In this document: piece after piece, positions 54,674 through 62,397 of the stretch
Layout of the letters: every line of letters begins with the position of its first letter
Numbering within the stretch: the first letter of the stretch is position 1
Source of the DNA: Paenibacillus stellifer
GTDB taxonomy: Bacteria > Bacillota > Bacilli > Paenibacillales > Paenibacillaceae
Reading direction: 5' to 3'
DNA: 64,000 nt
Assembly (NCBI RefSeq): GCF_000758685.1
Contig: NZ_CP009286.1
Location: 526,501-590,500, forward strand
The notes under the pieces: generated by a model
The model's database searches: none
Told to the model about the DNA's origin: nothing
The model's input: the letters and a program-made list of their open reading frames with translations, nothing else
Position numbers and translations under genes: made by a program

Positions 54674-55092
54674 CGATTAACCTTCTTTCACCTAGGAAAC
54701 GAAATAAGGATTTGCTTCGCGATTTGTTTAACATAAGACTCCCGAATAAAGGAATAGCGATCTCCGGGGCTGGTTACCGCCTGAAGATCGCAAGACAGCC
54801 CCTTCCAGCCTAAGGCGGGATCATCTGCTGCTTTTTGCAAGTATCCGCTGCAGAAACAACAAGTAGGCTGCTGTTATATGGCCGCGATGTGTAGCACTTT
54901 GGTTGATTTTCCCCTGCAGTGTGCGAGGAAGTACATCCAGATATAGGCGTAAAGGAAGAAAATAGAAAGGGAGAGCCCTCAGAATACAGCCTTCTCAAGG
55001 GTCTGTCTATCATAAGATGCACAGATCGGCATAGAGTTCGTTACCATAGCAACTCGATCATTTCATGACCTTCTCAGAAAGGAATAACAAAT
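54674..55092. other. gene-free region between divergent genes
   Basis: No open frame of interest. It marks a drop in GC towards the gene at 55093. I see no IS or repeat here. Confidence 0.3.
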
Positions 55093-56013
55093 ATGAATGC
55101 TAATATGTACTTGTTTTTTCATATGTTTTCACATGTGATATTTGGGGCGTCTATTATGTGGTGTTGTCTCCCAAGACAAACCTGGAAAGACATTGTTACA
55201 ACATTGAGTTTCGGTGCTCTTTGTGGTATATTGCCAGACCTTTTCGGTGGACGAGCGACTAATCCGTGGTCCCATTCTATTTTTGTACCGCCCTTTTTAG
55301 CTTTAGGAGTTGCTTTCATAGCCAAGCGTATATATAAAACGGTGAGTTTCAAGCGGGTTTGGGGAACTTGTATTTTAGCTGTGTTGATAGGGCATTTATT
55401 CTTAGATTATTTGGGACATGAAATTCCCTTACTGTATCCATTTGATCATGTTTCTTTACGCATGGGCGCAATAACTTTGGGAGACCCGATAATCTGGGTT
55501 CCATTATTAATTGGAGTAACAGTGGGTTTATGCAAGAAGCTTAAGCCCAGGTTGCCAGTGTTTATAGCTATCTTATGGGTGATTCTCTATTTATCGTTCC
55601 GAATAACAGCAATGGAGATCATATATCATAAAGTAGAGGCGCAGTATCCCGTGTCAGAAAAATCCCACATCATTGTAGAGCCCAATACACATTATGAGTA
55701 CTCCTTTTTTTCAAGGGATTGGCTAGAATATCGATTCAAAATAATCAGCTCTCACCATCTGAGAGGCGGGTATGCCGGCATCTTGGGGGAAAAGTTGGGC
55801 ACAACAGAATGGCATACTTTTTTTCCAACTGGACGAGAAATACAATTCATAGACGGGATAGAAGTACCCACGGTTAATGCAAATTTGTTCTCTCTATTCG
55901 TTCTGGAAGAATGGACTGAAGATGGGCATTCATTTGTAAAAGGACAAGCTAACAATAAAATATATGTGTATAAAGAGGTTAGAAAGAATCAGTGGGAAGA
56001 GCAGGTTAAGTGA
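55093..56013 (+). CDS. membrane-bound metal-dependent hydrolase-like protein (PF04307-type)
   Basis: 306 residues, RBS AAAGGAATAA. N-terminal membrane half with the metal-ligand pattern of YdjM/LexA-binding-type proteins: HMFSHVIFG, GILPDLFGG, NPWSHSIFVPP, IGHLFLDYLGH. The C-terminal half (~200-306) is soluble and extracytoplasmic-looking. Distinctly AT-rich against its neighbours, suggesting recent transfer. Substrate unknown. Confidence 0.75.
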   Translation: MNANMYLFFHMFSHVIFGASIMWCCLPRQTWKDIVTTLSFGALCGILPDLFGGRATNPWSHSIFVPPFLALGVAFIAKRIYKTVSFKRVWGTCILAVLIGHLFLDYLGHEIPLLYPFDHVSLRMGAITLGDPIIWVPLLIGVTVGLCKKLKPRLPVFIAILWVILYLSFRITAMEIIYHKVEAQYPVSEKSHIIVEPNTHYEYSFFSRDWLEYRFKIISSHHLRGGYAGILGEKLGTTEWHTFFPTGREIQFIDGIEVPTVNANLFSLFVLEEWTEDGHSFVKGQANNKIYVYKEVRKNQWEEQVK

Positions 56014-56108
56014 AGAAAATAAAGTAAGCCTTATTTCAGATCAAAACCCTCATTCTTGACTGTATGATCTAAAAAGTGTAGTATGAGGGACAGAAAGGAG
56101 GGTATGAA

Positions 56109-56696
56109 ATGGCAAGAAGCAAAGAATTCGATACCACCGAAGTGCTGCATAAGGCAATGGAAGTCTTCGGCTACTATGGTTATGAAGGCACGTCCCTCCA
56201 GAATTTGCTCGACGGACTGGGGATTGCCCGCCAGAGTCTGTATGATACGTACGGGACGAAGAGAGATCTGTTCATCAAGGCCGTGAAGCAGTATGTTGAA
56301 GGGAAATCTTCAGCGGCCGCTGCCTATCTGGCTTCTGCGGATTCTGTCAAAACGGCGGTCGCCGACATTTTTCAGACCATTGTGTCGGTGCTGCAGGATG
56401 AAGAACAGCGGAAGGAATGCCTGATCTTGCATAGCGCCATCGATCAAGTGCCTCATGATCCTGAAATCGCAGCGCTGTTTGAAAAAGATCGGCAGCTGTT
56501 GGAACAAGCCTTCTATGACGCATTGGTTCGGGGGCAGGCCCGGGGAGAGCTGGGTCCAAATCAGGACTTGCATGCTCTTGCGCGATATTTATATCATGCG
56601 AGATACGGATTGACCCAAGCGGCGAAGCTATTTAACGATCCTCAGGTTCTGGAAGATATCTCAGCTGTTGTGCTCTCTACGCTCAATCGCTGTTAA
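56109..56696 (+). CDS. TetR-family regulator of the efflux gene
   Basis: 195 residues, RBS AGGAGG. HTH: TTEVLHKAMEVFGYYGYEGT, SLQNLLDGLGIARQSLYDTYGTKRDLF. C-terminal TetR domain of the type with YARYGLTQAA. The MFS gene follows 174 bases on, on the same strand, with a palindromic site between; it should repress that gene until a toxic ligand binds. Confidence 0.9.
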   Translation: MARSKEFDTTEVLHKAMEVFGYYGYEGTSLQNLLDGLGIARQSLYDTYGTKRDLFIKAVKQYVEGKSSAAAAYLASADSVKTAVADIFQTIVSVLQDEEQRKECLILHSAIDQVPHDPEIAALFEKDRQLLEQAFYDALVRGQARGELGPNQDLHALARYLYHARYGLTQAAKLFNDPQVLEDISAVVLSTLNRC

Positions 56697-56721
56697 AACA
56701 GTCTGATTTTTTGTCAATATC

Positions 56722-56735
56722 AGATCGTTCGGTCT
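56722..56735. promoter_or_regulatory. putative TetR operator between tetR and MFS genes
   Basis: AGATCGTTCGGTCT, a near-palindrome of 14 bases. The reverse complement of the site at 58326 reads AGATCGTTCGATCC, 12 of 14 identical, so the two look like copies of one operator. A further palindrome, GACTATTTAGTC, lies at about 56837-56848 in front of the MFS RBS. Confidence 0.6.
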
Positions 56736-56870
56736 GGTTTGGCCTGAATCGGATATCATGAAAGGATGCTCAAGCGAGCATAACATGTGACTGAATGGGC
56801 AGGATCGTTAAATCATTATTTTTTTAATCAAAACAGACTATTTAGTCCAAAATGAAAAGGAGATGAAATC

Positions 56871-58298
56871 ATGAATACAAACCGGCATAAAGGCCTCGCT
56901 TTGATGCTTCTTGCCGTATCCCAGTTAATATTGGCGCTTGATTACACGATCATTTTTGTAGCCTTGCCTTCATTGGGAGACGCATTGGGATTCTCCGCCA
57001 ACAATCTGCAGTGGGTCGTCAGCGCGTACTCGCTCGTCTTCGGGGGATTTCTGCTGATTGGAGGACGATTGTCCGATTTGCTGGGCAGACGGAAAATGTT
57101 CATCGTCGCAATGGCCCTCTTCGGATCGGGTTCATTGCTCGGCGGTCTGGCAACCTCGCAAATGATGTTGATCATAGCAAGAGGGCTTCAAGGCCTCGGA
57201 GGAGCGCTGCTGTCGCCGGCAACGTTGTCGCTGATTATGTCGAACTTCGATGAAGGTGCCGAGCGCAACCGGGCAATGGGCATCTGGGCCGCTATGGGCG
57301 GCGTCGGCTTGTCGCTTGGCTTGCTGCTTGGCGGAATGCTAACCAGTTATGTCGGATGGGAATCCACATTTTTCGTCAATGTGCCGATTACGATCATCGC
57401 GATTATTCTTGCGCCAATCGTCTTCATAGAGAGCAAGACTGAATCCGGGAAAAGGCATTTTGACGCGGCAGGCGCGATGTCGGTAACGGCGGGCATGGTT
57501 CTTATCGTCTATTACTTGATCCAGTCTCCGGTAGAAGGCTGGGGCAGTGCGGGGACGCTTCCGTTCGGACTCATCGGAGCCGTTCTGCTTCTTCTGTTCG
57601 TGGTCATCGAGAGCCGCACGAAGGCGCCGTTAATCCCATTCAGATTGTTCCGCAACCGCAATTTGACCGGGGCCGCCTTGATGGCGACACTGTTCTCGGC
57701 TTCATTCGGCACGCTCTACTACTTCTTGACCTTGTACACACAAGGGGTTCTGCACTATTCGGCGATCCTGTCCGGAGTAAGCTCCTTGCCGCTGACGATC
57801 AGCGCATTCCTGGGAGCAAAACTCATCAACAAAATGCTGTCCACCGCAGGGGTGGCCGGAACGCTCGCTATCGGTATGGGGCTTGGGGGCATCGGGTTCT
57901 TGCTCCTTAGCAGGCTGTCCGAATCGGGCAGTGCATGGGGGATTATTCCCGGAACCGTGATCATCGGCATTGGCCAGGCGCTTGTGTTCACGACCATGTT
58001 CATTGCAGGCAGCACGGGAATCGATCCGAAGGAGCAAGGCGTAGCCTCTGCAATGATTTCGACCGGCCAACAAATCGGCGGCGCAGTCGGCCTTGCTGTC
58101 ATCATGGCCATCATATCAGCCAGCCTGGGATCGAGTACGACGCTGGAATCGATGGCGGCCGCTGACCTGAATCAAGCCATTCACACGGCATTCCTGATCG
58201 CAGCCAGCGTTACAATCTTGGCTATTCTCGTTGCCCTCTCGACGCTGAGACAGAAGAAGACGACGGAGGTCAATACGCAGTTACCGACATCGCATTGA
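56871..58298 (+). CDS. DHA2-family (EmrB/QacA-like) MFS exporter
   Basis: 475 residues, RBS AAGGAG, 14 membrane helices. Motifs: LALDYTIIFVALPSLGDALG (TM1, with the DHA2 acidic residue), GGRLSDLLGRRKMF (motif A), and the antiporter motif C region MGGVGLSLGLLLGGMLTSY. A proton-driven drug exporter, regulated by the upstream TetR. Confidence 0.9.
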   Translation: MNTNRHKGLALMLLAVSQLILALDYTIIFVALPSLGDALGFSANNLQWVVSAYSLVFGGFLLIGGRLSDLLGRRKMFIVAMALFGSGSLLGGLATSQMMLIIARGLQGLGGALLSPATLSLIMSNFDEGAERNRAMGIWAAMGGVGLSLGLLLGGMLTSYVGWESTFFVNVPITIIAIILAPIVFIESKTESGKRHFDAAGAMSVTAGMVLIVYYLIQSPVEGWGSAGTLPFGLIGAVLLLLFVVIESRTKAPLIPFRLFRNRNLTGAALMATLFSASFGTLYYFLTLYTQGVLHYSAILSGVSSLPLTISAFLGAKLINKMLSTAGVAGTLAIGMGLGGIGFLLLSRLSESGSAWGIIPGTVIIGIGQALVFTTMFIAGSTGIDPKEQGVASAMISTGQQIGGAVGLAVIMAIISASLGSSTTLESMAAADLNQAIHTAFLIAASVTILAILVALSTLRQKKTTEVNTQLPTSH

Positions 58299-58325
58299 GA
58301 AAGTGCCTTATTTTTTGAGAATATT

Positions 58326-58339
58326 GGATCGAACGATCT
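58326..58339. promoter_or_regulatory. second putative TetR operator, before the SnoaL-like gene
   Basis: GGATCGAACGATCT, 14 bases; partner of the site at 56722. It lies 38-51 bases upstream of the SnoaL gene start, so that gene has its own promoter in the same regulon. Confidence 0.6.
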
Positions 58340-58376
58340 AATATATAATTTGACAAATCGACTGGAGGAAAATATC

Positions 58377-58835
58377 ATGACAAACCAACTGTTAACGCAA
58401 GACGAAATCCGCACAAGAGCACAGGAAGCATTCAAGAATCATCTGAAATATTTGTCGGGCGGAGATATTGAGGCGTGGGTGAATTTGTGGCAGGAGGACG
58501 GAGTGCTTGAGTTTCCATACGGCCCTGCGGGGTTTCCGGAATTGAAGGAAGGGAAAGCGGAGCTTTTTGACTACATGCAGAATTTTCCGAAGCATTTTGA
58601 AGTGCAGTTCACTGACCTTGAATTTCACCTGACAGCCGATCCGGAGCTTGTGATTGCAGAGTTCAAATCGTTCGGGAAGCACCAGGAGACAGGCAACCCA
58701 TACAATCAGACCTATATCAGCGTTGTTCAGACGAAGGACGGCCTTATCGCACGGTATCGCGATTTCTGGAATCCGCTCGTTGCGATTGAATCCGTCGGCA
58801 GCATGAATGATGCGGTCCGGTTCTCGGAGAACTAA
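58377..58835 (+). CDS. SnoaL/NTF2-like protein
   Basis: 152 residues from ATG 58377 (GGAGGAAAA upstream). The cone fold is suggested by HLKYLSGGDIEAWVNLWQED, GVLEFPYGPAGFPELKEGKA and YISVVQTKDGLIARYRDFWNPL. Such small proteins bind or isomerise hydrophobic ligands. Sharing an operator with the efflux pump suggests it handles the same compound. Confidence 0.8.
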   Translation: MTNQLLTQDEIRTRAQEAFKNHLKYLSGGDIEAWVNLWQEDGVLEFPYGPAGFPELKEGKAELFDYMQNFPKHFEVQFTDLEFHLTADPELVIAEFKSFGKHQETGNPYNQTYISVVQTKDGLIARYRDFWNPLVAIESVGSMNDAVRFSEN

Positions 58836-58915
58836 TCAGGAAGCCGGGTATTGCCCGCCAATGATAGCATTGACCCGGCTCCCATGATCCAAAGATTGCA
58901 GCACGGATAAACCGC

Positions 58916-58946
58916 TTGACCTAGAGTTCACTCTAGGTCTTATTCT
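58916..58946 (+). promoter_or_regulatory. MerR-type promoter/operator, orphaned
   Basis: TTGACC (58916-58921), a 19-base spacer and TATTCT (58941-58946): the long spacer typical of MerR-activated promoters. A perfect palindrome GACCTAGAG TTCA CTCTAGGTC (58918-58939) covers the spacer, as in MerR-regulated aldo/keto reductase genes. No MerR gene is in the window. Confidence 0.65.
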
Positions 58947-58990
58947 TTTTTTGCACAAGCAAGGCGAGTATAGAAAAGGAGTGACATGTG

Positions 58991-59047
58991 ATGAAGTACA
59001 ATTTGTTAGGCGGCACCGGGTTACGTTATAGGGGGATTCCTGAATGA
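58991..59047 (+). pseudogene. first codons of an aldo/keto reductase gene, cut off
   Basis: AAGGAG then ATG 58991 and [12 protein letters not shown], the start of an aldo/keto reductase (normally MKYNxLGxTGLxVSxL). After about 11-12 codons the reading enters the complementary strand of a glyS fragment and stops at 59045-59047. It is the deletion junction. Confidence 0.6.
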
Positions 59048-59210
59048 ATTTCTTCCACCGGGCACGCTTGATGTTGTTCTTCAACTCCACGCCAAGCGGG
59101 CCGTAGTCCCATGTGTTCGCCAGACCGCTGTAAATATCGGATCCCGGGAAAATAAAACCGCGATACTTGGCCAGCGCAACGATTTGTTCCATTGCTGCGA
59201 TACTGCTCAT
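59028..59210 (-). pseudogene. glyS: N-terminal fragment of dimeric glycyl-tRNA synthetase
   Basis: From ATG 59210 (AAGGAG upstream): [60 protein letters not shown]. These are the first ~62 residues of the ~460-residue alpha2-type GlyRS. At about 59028 homology ends abruptly and the frame runs on through unrelated DNA to 58836. A full glyS must exist elsewhere. Confidence 0.85.
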
Positions 59211-59261
59211 CGTTAATCGCTCCTTCGTTCAATGGTTTGCTGCGAATGCCCATAAATAACG

Positions 59262-59430
59262 AAAAAAGCCCCCGTCACTAAGGCATCGTCTTCGATGCCC
59301 AGGGACGAGAGCTCATTGCACCCGCGGTTCCACCCTAGTGCTGACATGCCCGGGCCTTCATTTGATTAAGGTGCCTCTGGAGAAATGAATTTGGCTGCCG
59401 GCTGACCGGATCGCTGCCATCCGGCACACT
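59262..59430 (-). promoter_or_regulatory. T-box leader (distal half) of the glyS fragment
   Basis: On the minus strand the T-box core AGGGTGGAACCGCGG (59336-59322) is perfect, followed by a terminator GGCATCG (59299-59293 region) AAGA CGATGCC with outer GTCCC/GGGGGC pairing and six T at 59267-59262. The tRNA-end-binding antiterminator is thus present. Upstream, only ~90 bases separate it from the sensor kinase's former stop, and I do not find a complete specifier stem I, so the leader itself is probably truncated. Confidence 0.8.
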
Positions 59431-62351
59431 TTATTTGACTCTCGAAGGCATCTTGTCCGGAATGACAAAGGATACAAGTGGTGCCTTCATTGGGCTTGCT
59501 GTGAATAGACAGTCCTTGACCGTATAACTGCTTCAATCGCCGGTTGGTATTGGATAGTCCGATTCCGCTCGTTCCCTTCAGAGTCGGGTTAAGCAGCCTG
59601 GCAATCTGCTCCGGTTCCATCCCCTTGCCGTTATCGATGACTTCAACAAGCGTGAAGCCGTCATGGCGGGCAATCCGGATATGAACCGTACCGCCTTTAG
59701 TCTTGCTGAGAATACCGTGCTTGACGGCATTCTCGACAAGCGGCTGGATGGAAAGCGGCGGAAGGAGCAGCCCGATGCCGGGTTCGACTTCCCATTGGAT
59801 AGTTAGCCTGTCCCCGAATCGTTCCTTCTCAATATACAAATAGGCTTCGACCAGCTCCAGCTCATGGGAAAGTTTGACCCGTTCCTCGGTATTGAGAAAG
59901 TTAAAGCTGATCCGCAGAAAGGAGGCGAAGGCGTCGCCCAGCATACGCATCTTCTCCGTGTCGATATCGCTTAAAGCCATAATGGAATTAAGCGTGTTGA
60001 ACAGAAAATGAGGATGAATTTGCGCCTGCAGATAAGCGGCTTCAATGCGCAGGCGTTCATTTATGGATTGTTTCAAGGTGATCAAAGCCCCGATCCGGTA
60101 TCTCAGTTCCATCGCATCTACAGGTTTGGTCACATAATCGTTGGCTCCCGACATGAACCCGGTGTAGATGTCCGCAGGCTGGCTGCGCGCAGTCAGCAGC
60201 AGCACCGGAAGCTCGGACAGGGAGAACTGCTCACGCACTTTCTGCGTTAGCTCATAGCCGGACATATGAGGCATCATGACATCCGCGATCAGCAGATCCC
60301 ACTGCCGGGTGCCGAGCAGGCTCAGCACTTCCTGGGCTGAGCTTACGGTTGTGATCTGGTAAGGCTCCGTCGAGAGAATGCCGGTGAGCACATTCAGGTT
60401 GACGGGATCATCATCCACCGCGAGAATCTGGATATGACTGCCGTTCAATAGCGGCGGGATGTGAGCAGCAGCGGCGAGCTCGCTTGCCGCCGTGTCCGGA
60501 ACAACCGGTCCGGGTGACAGCTCTTTCGCTTCCCGGTGAAGCGGAAGTGCCGGATTCGTTTGTGAGGAGACCGACGGTTCTGCGAGCGGCAAAGTGAAGC
60601 TGAAGACGGAGCCCTTGTCAGGCTCGGAGCGATACGGTAAGCTGACCGCCATGCAGCTCCACCAGCTGCCGGCATATACTTAAACCTAGCCCGATGCCTC
60701 TTCCATCGCTTCTCCTGTAATCTCCTTGCTCATAAGGCTGAAACACCCTTGCCTGTGTTTCTTCATTCATGCCGACCCCGGTGTCGGCAACCTCAATAAC
60801 CGCCTGGCCGTTACGCACTTCGGCGGAGATCGAGACGGTCCCTTCCTCCGTGTATTTGAGGGCATTATGCAGTAAGTTGTACAGCACTTGCACGATTCTC
60901 TTCTCGTCGGCCATGACCGGCGGCATCATCTCCGGTACACTCTGAATAAGCCGGATCGGTCTGCCCTGGGTCATAAATTGAAGCATGCCGATTACGCCGG
61001 GAATGATCGCTTGAATCCGGAGGGAATCCTGCTGCAGGATAATGCGATGCTCTTTAAGTCGCGCGGCATCCAGAAGATCGCTCAGCAGATAGGACATGCG
61101 CCTGCTTATCGTGATCAGCAGATTCATATCATTAAGGCTGCCTTCGCTCAGCCTGTCTTGTTCCTTGGTTGCAACGGTCTGGGCAATATTCATAATTCCG
61201 TGCAGGGGTGTTCTCAGCTCATGCGATGTGTTGGCGAGAAATTGGTCCTTCAGCCTGTCCGCTTCTTTCAACTGCTCATTCAGCTGAGTGTTCTCTTGGG
61301 ATTTGTGGAAGTATTTCTTAAACCAGTATGCCGAAAATCCGATAATGGCCGAAATGATATCGATTGGATAGTAGACGGGAGTAACCGCCCAATGAGAATT
61401 CCATATGCCCCAGAAAACGCTGGAAATGATGCTTGCGGAAGACAGCAGCAGGAAGACGGCGTCCTTGTCGGTGCGCTCCCGGAAGATCATCATCCCCGCC
61501 ACAAGAAGAAACCAGGCAAATGAAAAGAAATAGAAAAAGTAATAGATCCCCAGATGGACGCTTTCATAGACCATTGAAGCCGGTGAGGCCAGCAGAAACC
61601 CCGAGTAGCACAGAAGTGCGGCTATGAATACGCGCAGCACCCGGTTCTTCGGAGGAGCCGCTGAGAATTTTCGGATAACCAGAAGACCATAGCATGAGCA
61701 GGTTATCATGACCGGATACAATTGCGACTCCAACCGTTAGCGTCAGCAGGCCGAAATAGAACAAAGCCCGTTCCTTCGGGTTGAACAGGTAGAAGATACT
61801 GGCATACACGGAGTGAAGCAGCAAAATGATAAACGCTACCATTTGGAATCCGATCGAATACCAACGCGCATAGTCAATCTCCGCCTGGGAGCCGAAGCGG
61901 ATGGAACTCAGGATACCGCCGTTATATGGATCATCATAATTGGCCACCTGGATGAGCAAATCAATCTCTGTCGCGCCTTCCGATGTGTAGGACGGGGAAT
62001 AGGAGATATTCCTGGGGTTGTATGCATCGGCACTCTCCGCGACTGTTCCGAAGTTGGCCGTGCTTATTCGACCTGTACATATCGGGCTGTATGATCAGCC
62101 TTACGCAGATCCTGACGGGACACGAGGCTTTCCGGATAGAACTGCCATTCGCCATCCAGAGAGAATGAGGGGGACTTCTCCAAATCCCGGCCGCGCAGGT
62201 CAAGTACACCATTAACAGCCAGCGGCTGTTTTGATACCGGAAAAAGCTCGGACCACGTCCAGCGCAGGCCAATGAGAAGGCCGACAAACAAGACGATGAC
62301 GGAAATATACTTGATGGCGGTTTTGTTAATCACTCGCATCATACCTGGCAT
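59431..62351 (-). pseudogene. 7TMR-DISM hybrid sensor kinase, broken by frameshifts and a deletion
   Basis: Consecutive frames add up to one large kinase: N-terminal helix and 7TMR-DISMED2 start (from ~62351; FSLDGEWQFYPES), a stop and missing part at ~62070, membrane domain (61959-61680), HisKA FLANTSHELRTPLHG and HATPase (61733-60618), receiver ILAVDDDPVNLNVL with Asp in LLIADVMMPHMSGYE, and a LytS-type kinase end QAQIHPHFLFNTLNSIMALS. One-base shifts are seen at ~61680, ~60635 (extra C in TCGCTCC) and ~59476 (extra T); without the last, the protein would end FVIPDKMPSRVK at 59431. Confidence 0.75.
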
Positions 62352-62397
62352 TGTGACATGAATCAGTCTCTTCCTTTCAATCTCGGGTGGAACGGTT

